Source: CAITQP01 sp964387965 (GTDB lineage: Bacteria > Patescibacteriota > Minisyncoccia > Phycocordibacterales > UBA9973). From it: a stretch of DNA of 64,000 nucleotides. The stretch is from contig CAYLXO010000001.1 of assembly GCA_964387965.1 (NCBI GenBank), positions 1 through 64,000 on the forward strand. The letters are read 5' to 3'. The translations under genes were made by a program, and so were the position numbers. Positions 41,733-49,326 of this stretch are shown piece after piece (positions within the stretch are counted from its first letter, which is position 1; each line of letters opens with the position of its first letter). Below the pieces are notes generated by a model, which was given only the letters and a program-made list of their open reading frames with translations, made no database searches and was not told the origin of the DNA.

Positions 41733-43039
41733 TGGATTTAAACAAAATTCGAAACTTTTCAATTATTGCTCACATCGACCACGGCAAGTCTACACTTGCC
41801 GATAGAATGCTTGAGGTTACAGGTACCATCGAAGCGCGCAAAATGCGTGATCAGGTGCTTGATAACATGGAACTCGAGCGAGAGCGTGGTATTACGATCA
41901 AAATGCAACCTGTACGCATGGAACATGCCGTTGGTAACGAAAAATACCAACTTAATCTTATTGATACCCCTGGGCATATCGATTTTTCATACGAAGTATC
42001 ACGTGCACTTAAAGCCGTAGAAGGGTCAATTTTGCTTGTTGATGCAACACAAGGAGTTCAAGCCCAAACACTTACTACACTTGAGGCAGCTCGTAACGAG
42101 GGCCTCGTTATTGTCCCTGCTGTTTCCAAAATTGATTCTCCGCTTGCGCGTCCAGACGAAGTAAAACTTGAAATCGCAACGCTCCTTGATATTGATCCTG
42201 ACACTGTACTTGAAGTTTCAGGGCGAACAGGCCAAGGTGTNNNNNNNNNNNNNNNNNNNNNNNNNNNNNNNNNNNNNNNNNNNNNNNNNNNNNNNNNNNN
42301 NNNNNNNNNNNNNNNNNNNNNNNNNNNNNNNNNNNNNNNNACGTATGTTGTTAAAAAGCGAAATGGAAAAGTTGAAACTGTATATTCGCCACATCTTTTT
42401 CCGAACGACGGAGATTTGCTTTCAGTAGAAGAGCCATGGGCAAGCGTGCGGATTATCACTCCCGAACGATATGTCGGGCTCCTTATGCCGTTTTTGTACG
42501 AACATGAAGCCGAAGTTGGGGAGACTGAGACCTTCGGAGAAGGGCGTTCAGCTGTTACGAGTGTAATGCCACTTCGTGAAATGATGCGCGGGTTCTTTGA
42601 CGAACTAAAGAGTCTTACGAGCGGATATGCTTCTATTACGTACACGATTGCAGGGCTTCGACCAGCTTCTGTAACACGTATGGATATTGTTATTGCAGAC
42701 GAAGTTGTCCCTGCGTTTACTCGTGTTATTTCACGACGACGTGCACAAGAAGAAGCAGAACAGGCAACTGAAAAACTTCAGTCGATTCTCCCTCGTCAGC
42801 AGTATGAAATGAAAGTTCAAGGTGTCGCGCTCGGCAAAATTTTGTCATCAAAAACTATCAAAGCATTTCGAAAAGACGTGCTTATGTTTGGTAGTAAGGT
42901 TGTTGGAGGAGGAGATATAAGCCGAAAAAAGAAAGTACTTGAAAAGCAAAAACGTGGAAAGGCGCGTATGCGTGATTCAGCAAAGGTAAATATTCCACAC
43001 GACGTGTTTTTGAAAATGATGCAGCGTGGATCTGAATAA
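41732..43039 (+). CDS. lepA: Elongation factor 4 (LepA), internal part missing in gap
   Basis: Ribosome-associated translational GTPase. The N-terminal 170 residues contain G1 AHIDHGKST (13-21), switch I with RGITIKMQ, G3 DTPGHIDF and G4-like SKID. After the 100-N gap, 232 residues match the C-terminal half (EPWASVRIITPERYVGLLM, GYASITYTI, PRQQYEMKVQG, and the LepA-specific end VLEKQKRGKARMRDSAKVNIPHDVFLKMM). A normal LepA is ~600 residues, so roughly 195 codons (about 590 nt) are absent, much more than the 100 N shown. The frame is the same on both sides only by chance. The gene itself is presumably intact in the organism. Confidence 0.95.
   Translation: MDLNKIRNFSIIAHIDHGKSTLADRMLEVTGTIEARKMRDQVLDNMELERERGITIKMQPVRMEHAVGNEKYQLNLIDTPGHIDFSYEVSRALKAVEGSILLVDATQGVQAQTLTTLEAARNEGLVIVPAVSKIDSPLARPDEVKLEIATLLDIDPDTVLEVSGRTGQGXXXXXXXXXXXXXXXXXXXXXXXXXXXXXXXXXXTYVVKKRNGKVETVYSPHLFPNDGDLLSVEEPWASVRIITPERYVGLLMPFLYEHEAEVGETETFGEGRSAVTSVMPLREMMRGFFDELKSLTSGYASITYTIAGLRPASVTRMDIVIADEVVPAFTRVISRRRAQEEAEQATEKLQSILPRQQYEMKVQGVALGKILSSKTIKAFRKDVLMFGSKVVGGGDISRKKKVLEKQKRGKARMRDSAKVNIPHDVFLKMMQRGSE
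42241..42340. other. Assembly gap (100 N) inside lepA
   Basis: The flanks do not overlap. By comparison with usual LepA length about 590 nt are missing. Confidence 0.88.
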
Positions 43040-43065
43040 AAAACGCCCATAACTGGGCGTTTTTT
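43038..43065. terminator. Bidirectional terminator between lepA and a small minus-strand gene
   Basis: AAAAAACGCCCA / TGGGCGTTTTTT stem, 4-nt loop. It serves lepA on plus and the 37-codon ORF on minus. Confidence 0.88.
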
Positions 43066-43066
43066 A

Positions 43067-43180
43067 CTATGAGAACAATACCGGCATATAGAGGGCAATC
43101 ATCATGATTATGATGATAATAGATGCAATTCCCCAAATAATGCGGACTTTTTTCTGATGCTTTCGTGAAAATAGTGACAT
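43067..43180 (-). CDS. Very small single-helix membrane protein (37 aa)
   Basis: 37 residues: a basic N-terminus (MSLFSRKHQKKVRIIWG) followed by one strongly hydrophobic helix (Ile/Met-rich) and a short end MPVLFS. Small proteins of this build next to a DivIC/FtsB-like gene are familiar from CPR genomes. It is divergent from the DivIC-like gene and convergent with lepA, sharing the terminator at 43038. The even basic/hydrophobic layout and the terminator immediately after the stop support a real gene. Confidence 0.6.
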   Translation of the reverse strand: MSLFSRKHQKKVRIIWGIASIIIIIMMIALYMPVLFS

Positions 43181-43233
43181 ACGTTACTTTTGATTCTTGT
43201 TGTATAATGATACTCGCCGAAACAATATAACAC

Positions 43234-43620
43234 ATGTCGTACAACAATAAAACCAACATGTTTGCACACCTCTTTTTTTCTCGAGGAACAGTCGTCCTGT
43301 TATTTTTCCTTATTGTGTTTGTTGGACTGGGGCTATTCTCTCTTGTAAACAAGAGTTTTGATGCAAGTGATGCGCGGAAAATTGCAGAAAAGCAAGCGCA
43401 AAACCTACAAGCAAAAGAGACAGAGCTAAATAATAAAATTAGTGCGCTCGAAACTCGTGATGGGCAGGAGGCTGCTTTAAAAGAGCAATATCAGGTCGTA
43501 AAAGATGGGGAGCATGTTGTGGTGATAACAGAGGCCGAGCAGTCTGATACAAGTACCGAATTGCCGAATGTAGAAAATACAGGTGGGTTTATACAATTTG
43601 TAAAAAATTTGTTCAAGTAA
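43234..43620 (+). CDS. DivIC/FtsB-like septum-formation protein
   Basis: 128 residues. A short cytoplasmic N-terminus, one transmembrane helix (~17-37), then a coiled coil (ARKIAEKQAQNLQAKETELNNKISALETRDGQEAALKEQYQVVKDGEHVVVI) typical of DivIC/FtsB, including the REQYxVVKxGE-like element after the coil. This protein links the divisome to septal wall synthesis. A possible second start at 43258 would shorten the N-terminus by eight residues. A terminator follows at 43630. Confidence 0.78.
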   Translation: MSYNNKTNMFAHLFFSRGTVVLLFFLIVFVGLGLFSLVNKSFDASDARKIAEKQAQNLQAKETELNNKISALETRDGQEAALKEQYQVVKDGEHVVVITEAEQSDTSTELPNVENTGGFIQFVKNLFK

Positions 43621-43629
43621 ATGCACAAA

Positions 43630-43655
43630 CAGCGCCGATTCTCGGCGCTGCTTTT
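43630..43655. terminator. Terminator between convergent DivIC-like gene and gpsA
   Basis: CAGCGCCGA / TCGGCGCTG stem, 3-nt loop, then CTTTT on plus. Confidence 0.82.
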
Positions 43656-43670
43656 AATTCAGTGAAAAAA

Positions 43671-44687
43671 TTAGATGTGTAAGTGCTTCATAAACTTCAG
43701 CAGAGCCTTTTGTCGAGAGAGATGGTCCCAGAGCATTTGATAAATGATTGTTGCTATAGGTAATTCTATTTCTGTTTGTTGCGAAATATGGTGCATTCCG
43801 CGTGAAGCGTAGTATCCTTCGGCGAGCATCCCCATTTCTTTCTCAGTGCTTTCTACTGAGTAACCCTTGCCGACATAGTCGCCAAATCGTCTATTGCGAC
43901 CATATATCGAGTAAGCAGTCACAATGAGGTCTCCAAGGTACGCCGACCCTTCAAATACTGGACAGTCATCTGATGGGTGGTATTTTTTAAAGTGCTCCTC
44001 GAGGAAGTACTTCATTTCCTTGTTACAGGCAGTAACAAAAACTGATAAAAAATTATCACCCAAGTTCATGCCCTGTACAATACCAGCACCAAGAGAGTAC
44101 ACATTCTTAAGTGCAGCAGCGAATTGTGCGCCCCATACATCATGACTGCAGATTGTTTTGATGAATTTATTTGCAAACATTCCTGCAACCTGTTTTGTGC
44201 GTGATGCATCCAGTCCTGAAAAAGTTAGAAATGCAATTTTACGTTGCGCTACTTCTTCTGCGTGACAAGGCCCCGTAAGGGCTACGTAGTGTTCAGGCGC
44301 AAGATTGAACTTCTGTACGAGGTAGTCATTCAAAAGCATGTTGCTTTCTTTTAAAATACCTTTTACAGCAGATACAATAATTTTTCCTTGAAAGTGATGG
44401 GATGACAGGCCTTCGAGCGTGTTTTCTACATACGCTGAAGGTAGTGCCACAATAATGAAGGAGCAATTTTCAAATACATGATTAATGTTTGTGGTCGCAG
44501 TCAGCACTCCTTTAGGGAACTGAATTTCTGATAAATACTTTGTGTTCCGTCTTCGATTGTTTAAGTTTTCACAAATTTCTGTATCTCTAAGATACATTTG
44601 AACCCTATATCCGTTAAGGGTCAAAATAAGCGCGTTGGCCATAGCGAAGCTTCCTCCGCCAATTATGCCGATAGTTTGTTTTTCCAC
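43671..44687 (-). CDS. gpsA: Glycerol-3-phosphate dehydrogenase [NAD(P)+]
   Basis: Reduces dihydroxyacetone phosphate to sn-glycerol-3-phosphate, the backbone for phospholipids. 338 residues. Nucleotide-binding motif IGIIGGGSFAMANALIL is at the N-terminus, catalytic Lys in VSAVKG and AALKNVYSLGAGIVQGMNLGDN, and a substrate region GSAYLGDLIVTAYS. The start codon is GTG. The usual final-helix sequences are a little diverged. CPR cells generally lack fatty-acid synthesis; the enzyme would suit lipid remodelling or NADH balance, which is inference. Confidence 0.92.
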   Translation of the reverse strand: MEKQTIGIIGGGSFAMANALILTLNGYRVQMYLRDTEICENLNNRRRNTKYLSEIQFPKGVLTATTNINHVFENCSFIIVALPSAYVENTLEGLSSHHFQGKIIVSAVKGILKESNMLLNDYLVQKFNLAPEHYVALTGPCHAEEVAQRKIAFLTFSGLDASRTKQVAGMFANKFIKTICSHDVWGAQFAAALKNVYSLGAGIVQGMNLGDNFLSVFVTACNKEMKYFLEEHFKKYHPSDDCPVFEGSAYLGDLIVTAYSIYGRNRRFGDYVGKGYSVESTEKEMGMLAEGYYASRGMHHISQQTEIELPIATIIYQMLWDHLSRQKALLKFMKHLHI

Positions 44688-44775
44688 TTGTATGTAGTTT
44701 TAAAGAGTTACGAATGTTATGTATTGAAACTTACCGTACCAGTAAAACTATATTGTGTCAAAATGCTTCTTGGGG

Positions 44776-45807
44776 TTAATCCTCAAGAAGAGGCTTTTCG
44801 AGCGTGAGTGCTTCAAGCTCAGGAGTTTTTCCTGTGATGCGCATTACATCTTTATCAATTTTCTTAAATTCTTTTCCAGCATTATTGTAGTGACTTACAA
44901 CCGTAGAAAGCGAATTACCGAGTTTTTGATTGTACTCTTCGTATGATTTCAAATGTTTACCAAGCTCAGCAACGCGTTTGATAACATCTTTTGCTGTTTC
45001 TTCAATTTGCATTGCACGAAGGCCTTGGAGCACTGTCTGTAAGTAAGCAAGGAATGATGTCGGAGAAACAATAATAACTTTATACTTACTCGCCGCACGT
45101 TGAATAAGATTTTCTTCATCTCCTACTTTGTTTACAAGCAAATCATAATAGATAGCTTCGTGGGGGATAAACATAAATGCAAAATCCATCGTGCCATTTT
45201 CTGGTTTGATATATTTTGATGTTTCAATAATTCGAAGTTTTAAATCATTTTCGAATTGCTTTTGGTATTCTGCTTTTTTGTCAGCGTCACGCTCACTTGC
45301 CATGCGGTTGTAGTTTTCTAGAGAGAATTTTGAGTCTACTGGAATAACTTTGTCTTTTACAAACACAGCTGCATCGACGATGGTGCCATCTGGAAATCCA
45401 AACTGCATTTCGTATCCATTTGCGGGGAGTACATTTTTAAGAAGTGCTTCTAAGTAATATTCGCCAAGGATACCTCGTTGTTTTGGGTTTTTCAAAATAT
45501 CTTGGAGCTCTTCAAGTTGCTCGGTAAAACCGACAACTTGCTTGTTTGTCGCATCAAGGAGGGTGAGCTTCTCTGTAACATCGCGAATAATCTTAACTGC
45601 TTCGCTCGATTGGTGACGCATTGCCTCATTTATTTCTTTTGTAGAGTTGCCAAGCTTCGCATCTACGGTACGGGTAAGTTCGTTCATTTGCTGGAGAAGA
45701 AGCTGGAATCCCGTATCGTCGCGAGCTGGAGATTTTTTACGGAGTAACAAAGAGGCGATTGTGACGCCAAGAACAATACCAAGAATAATAAATAGTGCTG
45801 TTTGCAT
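44776..45807 (-). CDS. rmuC: DNA recombination protein RmuC homologue
   Basis: Putative nuclease-fold protein that limits DNA inversions at short repeats. 343 residues. An N-terminal transmembrane helix (~2-22), a coiled coil (~30-110), then the RmuC domain with RGILGEYYLEALLKNVLP, DAAVFVKDKVIPVDSKFSLENYNRM and FMFIPHEAIYYDLL. The ATG at 45807 lies 6 nt after a minus-strand TACAAT. The downstream 90 nt to gpsA contain no feature I can name. Confidence 0.92.
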   Translation of the reverse strand: MQTALFIILGIVLGVTIASLLLRKKSPARDDTGFQLLLQQMNELTRTVDAKLGNSTKEINEAMRHQSSEAVKIIRDVTEKLTLLDATNKQVVGFTEQLEELQDILKNPKQRGILGEYYLEALLKNVLPANGYEMQFGFPDGTIVDAAVFVKDKVIPVDSKFSLENYNRMASERDADKKAEYQKQFENDLKLRIIETSKYIKPENGTMDFAFMFIPHEAIYYDLLVNKVGDEENLIQRAASKYKVIIVSPTSFLAYLQTVLQGLRAMQIEETAKDVIKRVAELGKHLKSYEEYNQKLGNSLSTVVSHYNNAGKEFKKIDKDVMRITGKTPELEALTLEKPLLED

Positions 45808-45819
45808 AAAGTGATTGTA
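45808..45819 (-). promoter_or_regulatory. Leaderless rmuC promoter
   Basis: Minus-strand TACAAT (plus 45814-45819) and 6 nt to the ATG. Confidence 0.6.
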
Positions 45820-45836
45820 CCGTACAGACGTACGAA

Positions 45837-46667
45837 TTAAAACAAGGTGTTTGGTGTATTTGTGTCAGTAATTTTGAGTGAGTCCTTTTTGTGAATCTTT
45901 TTAGAAAATGTAACGTCATCTATAACTTCGCTTGCTGAGTGTATGTATGTACAGTAATCACAATCATCACCTGAATCAGGAATTTCATCTGAGAGAAGAC
46001 AGCGTTGTATATCAAACAGTGTACCTTCTACCCATGAGTCATCACCTTTGTAAGGAATCACTTTGATATCGAATTCAAGTTTTGCATCAAAGGCTTCAGC
46101 GTCTTGCTTCCCGTTGCAGTATACGAAGTAGCCAGTATCAGAAACAGTAAATCCGTTGTGTCGCATGAGCCATTGATATACTTCCATCTGGCGTTTGTAG
46201 CCGATCTGCCAGTCTGCATCCAAATTTACTTCTGTTGTTTTTGATGTTGATTTGTAATCGACGATATGAATTTCACCTGCGTCATTTATCCAAAGATCAT
46301 CGACTGCTCCTGTGACAGTAAGATTGGTGGGGGTGTGAGTGAAGCGAACTCCTTTGAAATTTTCACGCCATATATCCAAATCTTCATGCCGGAATGGCAC
46401 AGCTTTAATTTTGTATGCTTTCATGAGTGGATGCGGATTGCCTTTTGCTCGGTGAATATCGAACTCTTTTTTGAGAAGCGCATCAACAGCCGAGTTTAGA
46501 TTGAAAGGGAAGCCAGGTGGACGTCCTACGCCGAGTCTGCGGTCGAGATAAAAGCAGCGTGGACATTCAAGAAACAAATCAATTTTTGAACGCGAAATCG
46601 CAAACGGTTTTTTGTCACTCGGGTCGAAAATATTTCGAGTACGTTTTCCTTTATAGAATTCTGACAT
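45837..46667 (-). CDS. PD-(D/E)XK nuclease, Cas4/RecB-like with Cys cluster
   Basis: 276 residues. The nuclease core shows GAVDDLW, HIVDYKSTSK (D-x-K) and the following YKRQMEVYQWLM helix of motif IV. Cys35 and Cys38 in LECPRCFYLDRR at the N-terminus, with Cys in DDCDYCTY near ~237-240, match the Fe-S ligand layout of Cas4 and AddB-type nucleases. No cas genes or CRISPR array are nearby, so a DNA-repair or processing role is more likely than adaptation. Its promoter is leaderless (TATACT 6 nt before the ATG). Confidence 0.85.
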   Translation of the reverse strand: MSEFYKGKRTRNIFDPSDKKPFAISRSKIDLFLECPRCFYLDRRLGVGRPPGFPFNLNSAVDALLKKEFDIHRAKGNPHPLMKAYKIKAVPFRHEDLDIWRENFKGVRFTHTPTNLTVTGAVDDLWINDAGEIHIVDYKSTSKTTEVNLDADWQIGYKRQMEVYQWLMRHNGFTVSDTGYFVYCNGKQDAEAFDAKLEFDIKVIPYKGDDSWVEGTLFDIQRCLLSDEIPDSGDDCDYCTYIHSASEVIDDVTFSKKIHKKDSLKITDTNTPNTLF

Positions 46668-46679
46668 GTGTATAGTATA
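46668..46679 (-). promoter_or_regulatory. Leaderless promoter of PD-(D/E)XK nuclease gene
   Basis: Minus-strand TATACT (plus 46674-46679) and 6 nt to the ATG at 46667. Confidence 0.6.
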
Positions 46680-46715
46680 TAATGTAGTTAATAAAAAACG
46701 TCAGCATCTTGTTGC

Positions 46716-46744
46716 TTGACGGCTACGTAATACTATGTTATTTT
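46716..46744 (+). promoter_or_regulatory. Promoter of 74-codon gene
   Basis: TTGACG (46716-46721), 17-nt spacer, TATTTT (46739-46744) with TGT extension. Start near 46751, leader ~28 nt. Confidence 0.5.
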
Positions 46745-46778
46745 AAATCAAATTTTGTTAACCCTTTAATTTGCAGAT

Positions 46779-47003
46779 ATGAAACAAGGAACACAAGCGA
46801 ACATAAATCCTGTAGGACAGGGTTTAGTAGCAACAATGTTTAAGGATCAAAAGTATCCGTACAATGTAAATCGCGCACATGCGCTTGCAACCCAGTTGTA
46901 TTATTCTGGTGACCCAGAACTTGCTCTTGAAATCCTTCGTTTGGGTGGAAGCGCTGTGTATGCACAAATGGTCGATAACCCGGCCCATAAGACAATGTAC
47001 TAG
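46779..47003 (+). CDS. Small hypothetical protein (74 aa)
   Basis: 74 residues, soluble, with an Asn/Gln-rich start (KQGTQANINPVGQGL) and helical rest containing PELALEILRLGGSAVYAQM. No family recognised. It has its own promoter (46716) and a clear terminator (47025), so it forms a monocistronic unit, which supports it being real. Confidence 0.6.
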   Translation: MKQGTQANINPVGQGLVATMFKDQKYPYNVNRAHALATQLYYSGDPELALEILRLGGSAVYAQMVDNPAHKTMY

Positions 47004-47024
47004 TAGCACAATCCTTCTAAAGAA

Positions 47025-47053
47025 AGCCCCGCACAATGCGGGGCTAACTTTTT
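47025..47053 (+). terminator. Intrinsic terminator
   Basis: AGCCCCGCA / TGCGGGGCT stem with 3-nt loop and T tract. Confidence 0.88.
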
Positions 47054-47121
47054 ATTACGGCTAGCGAGGAGCGGGTGAGTGTGTACTCAGACTCACTACG
47101 TCCGAGTCGAAGACGCAATAT

Positions 47122-47154
47122 AAGGTAAATGATAATTAGATTGCCATTTACCTT
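47122..47154 (-). terminator. Hairpin at the end of the DnaQ-like gene
   Basis: AAGGTAAATG (47122-47131) pairs with CATTTACCTT (47145-47154), immediately after the minus-strand stop. It lacks a strong T tract on the minus strand. Confidence 0.4.
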
Positions 47155-47874
47155 TTATTGGCGTTTTCCGAGAGTTACTTCAAGAGTGTATATCCAGTCT
47201 TCTTCATCGCTTGGATTTTTGAGTTTTTGTTCAAGGAGCCATTCAAGGTATCCACGGTCGCTTCGGGCTACATCAGATACCGTTTTGCCGACATGTTTTC
47301 CAAAAGGAAATACTTTAATGATTGATGGAAGAGAAGATATTTCAATCATTTCATGAATTGCTTCGCTTTTTGATTTTGTCTCACATAGTTTTAAAAGCAA
47401 TCGTTCGTACAATTTTTCAAGGACAAGCACATCACCATCCGCTGAATGCGCAGCTGCTTCTTGATCTACTTCTAAGTCAAGCGCATACCGCAAGTATTGT
47501 AAACGATAGTTTGGGAGTTTGCCTTCAGGATCCATTGCGCGAGCAACTCGAAGTGTACAAATATATCGTTTTGGAATGATGTCTTCTTTCGCAAGCATTG
47601 CAAGATCAAATTTTGCATTGTGAGCAACGACGACCGTGTCTTTGTCTTCAAAAAGTTTTTTTACTTCGTGCCATTCTTTTGAATCTTTAAAAGCTGGTTT
47701 ATCGTGTACCATTTTGTTTGAAATATGATGGATTGCTGATGCTTCAGCAGGAATGGGAAACGGTGGTTTAAACAAACCTGCATTCATCACACCATCTTGC
47801 ATCCACGCAATCTGACACAAAAAATCCTTGGCTTCATTGCCGGTTGTCTCGGTATCAAAAAATACTATGTTCAT
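47155..47874 (-). CDS. DnaQ-like 3'-5' exonuclease with DUF3820-type C-terminus
   Basis: 239 residues. DEDDh exonuclease motifs are DTETTG (~7-12), VAHNAKFDLAML and AHSADGDV, which supplies His and Asp of ExoIII. A C-terminal small domain FPFGKHVGKTVSDVARSDRGYLEWLLE resembles the exodeoxyribonuclease-X-type C-terminal (DUF3820) domain. It probably acts in DNA or RNA trimming. It is expressed divergently from yqeY by a perfectly symmetric promoter in which both start codons lie inside a palindrome. Confidence 0.88.
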   Translation of the reverse strand: MNIVFFDTETTGNEAKDFLCQIAWMQDGVMNAGLFKPPFPIPAEASAIHHISNKMVHDKPAFKDSKEWHEVKKLFEDKDTVVVAHNAKFDLAMLAKEDIIPKRYICTLRVARAMDPEGKLPNYRLQYLRYALDLEVDQEAAAHSADGDVLVLEKLYERLLLKLCETKSKSEAIHEMIEISSLPSIIKVFPFGKHVGKTVSDVARSDRGYLEWLLEQKLKNPSDEEDWIYTLEVTLGKRQ

Positions 47875-47912
47875 AGCCCGATTATATCACTTCATGGTAT
47901 AATCGGGCTATG
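47872..47912. promoter_or_regulatory. Mirror-symmetric divergent leaderless promoter
   Basis: A perfect 15-bp inverted repeat, CATAGCCCGATTATA (47872-47886) and TATAATCGGGCTATG (47898-47912), with an 11-nt centre. On each strand it reads TGn-TATAAT-CGGGCT-ATG, and the ATG is the start of yqeY on plus and of the exonuclease on minus. Both transcripts would begin at their start codons. Confidence 0.85.
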
Positions 47913-48359
47913 ATTCAACAGGACATAAAAGCAAAGATAAAGGAGGCAATGCTTGCCAAGGATTCTGTGCGCCTTGATGTACTTCGAGGAATGAGTGCAG
48001 CGTTTACAAACGAACTTGTTGCAAAGGGACGCAAACCACAAGACGAAATTTCAGATGAAGAGGCGATGGCAGTAATAATGCGACTTTCAAAACAGCGAAA
48101 AGATTCGATTGAGCAGTTTACAAAAGGTGGACGCGAAGATCTTGCTAGTGAAGAACGTGCACAGCTTGCGATCATTGAGACATTTTTACCAGAAATGATG
48201 GGGCAAGAAGAAGTAGAAAAAGTGGTACGCCAAAAACAATCTGAACTCGGTATTACCGATCCTGCAAAAAAAGGAATGCTCATGGCTGCAGTAATGAAAG
48301 ATTTGAAAGGGAAGGCAGACGGAAATGTAGTTAAAACTGTCGTAGATAGTTTGTTTTAA
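47910..48359 (+). CDS. yqeY: YqeY/GatB-like tRNA-amidotransferase-domain protein
   Basis: 149 residues, GatB/YqeY domain alone (KAKIKEAMLAKDSVRLDVLRGMSAAF, QRKDSIEQFTKGGREDLASEE, FLPEMMGQEEVE, MKDLKGKADGNVVKTVVDSL). Stand-alone YqeY proteins bind nucleic acid or associate with tRNA; the exact role is unresolved. It is the first gene of a likely run with the two following membrane proteins, 10 and 2 nt apart. Confidence 0.93.
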   Translation: MIQQDIKAKIKEAMLAKDSVRLDVLRGMSAAFTNELVAKGRKPQDEISDEEAMAVIMRLSKQRKDSIEQFTKGGREDLASEERAQLAIIETFLPEMMGQEEVEKVVRQKQSELGITDPAKKGMLMAAVMKDLKGKADGNVVKTVVDSLF

Positions 48360-48369
48360 TTCGTAACGT

Positions 48370-48705
48370 ATGAAAATAATTTGGCATTGGCTTATACTCT
48401 CTGCGGCGCTCTATATAACGTCGATTGTTTTGCCACACCAAATCGTTTTTTCTCCTATGTACGTTGTGCTTGTTGTCGGTGCTTGTTTGTACTTTGTTAA
48501 CGCCACAATAAAACCAATCATCGGCTTTTTGACGCTCGCTGCAAACATTCTCACTATGGGAGTGTTTTCAATTGTTTTAAACGGCGCGCTTTTATGGAGC
48601 CTTACATATGTCATTTCTGGATTTCATATTGCCACATTTACTTCAGCTATTATCGGATCACTTATCGTTTCGGTCATCAACTGGATTCTTGAAATAATTT
48701 TCTAA
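48370..48705 (+). CDS. YvlD/phage-holin-family-4-like membrane protein
   Basis: 111 residues with four transmembrane helices, ending in a typical AIIGSLIVSVINWILE helix. The family (PF04020-type) is named after a mycobacteriophage holin but is widespread in bacterial chromosomes. There is no phage context here. The function is unknown; a membrane-stress role has been suggested for YvlD relatives. Confidence 0.85.
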   Translation: MKIIWHWLILSAALYITSIVLPHQIVFSPMYVVLVVGACLYFVNATIKPIIGFLTLAANILTMGVFSIVLNGALLWSLTYVISGFHIATFTSAIIGSLIVSVINWILEIIF

Positions 48706-48707
48706 CT

Positions 48708-49322
48708 ATGAATTTTCTTTTTCACCCATTTTCGACGATTGTATCAACGCATCCATATCTAGCATACCTAGCATTGTTTCTAGCTGTATTTTGGGAAGGA
48801 GAATTTGCGCTCATAACTGCTGGGGTCTTGGTGCACATGGGAGTGTTTTCGCTCTGGCCTACTGTAATGGTCGCAATTTGTGCAGCGACTGCAAAAACTA
48901 TCGTTGGATATCACATTGGTAGATTTTTGGGTAAAACATTTCCAAAAAGCCATTTACTCAAGTATTTTTCTCGCAAGGTATTTTATTACCTTCCGAGTTA
49001 TAAGAAGCGTCCGTTTTGGTCAATTTTTATTTCAAAATTTATCTATGGAGTAAACAACGCTGCGCTTATTTTTGCTGGGTATACAAAAACAAATTTTAAA
49101 ACATACTGTACAGCTGAAGCTATTTCATCAGTCATTTGGCTCGGTGGAATGTTTGTTTTGGGAAATTATTTTAGTTCTACGGCACAAGCATTGAGTCATA
49201 ACGTCCGATACTTCACTTTTATATTGCTTTTGTTTATTGTTGGATTTATTATCTTGCTCCGCACACTTAAACTCGTTATTGAAATAGTCGAAGAATTAGC
49301 TACAGGAGAAGTTGAAGAGTAA
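48708..49322 (+). CDS. DedA/SNARE-associated-family membrane protein
   Basis: 204 residues, five to six helices. The DedA-type features are EGEFALITAGVL at helix 2, a GYHIGRFLGKTF segment, and the amphipathic RPFWSIFISKFIYGVNNAALIFAGYTK region that holds the conserved Arg/Lys and Gly positions. DedA proteins move phospholipids or polyprenyl phosphate across the membrane. It starts 2 nt after the previous gene. Confidence 0.82.
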   Translation: MNFLFHPFSTIVSTHPYLAYLALFLAVFWEGEFALITAGVLVHMGVFSLWPTVMVAICAATAKTIVGYHIGRFLGKTFPKSHLLKYFSRKVFYYLPSYKKRPFWSIFISKFIYGVNNAALIFAGYTKTNFKTYCTAEAISSVIWLGGMFVLGNYFSSTAQALSHNVRYFTFILLLFIVGFIILLRTLKLVIEIVEELATGEVEE

Positions 49323-49326
49323 ATCT

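Noticed and set aside
45837..46667. Cas4 and a CRISPR-Cas adaptation module
   Set aside because: No cas1, cas2 or repeat array nearby. A stand-alone PD-(D/E)XK nuclease with a Cys cluster is the simpler reading.
48370..48705. Phage holin as evidence for a prophage
   Set aside because: The family is chromosomal in many bacteria, and no other phage gene, integrase or att site is near.
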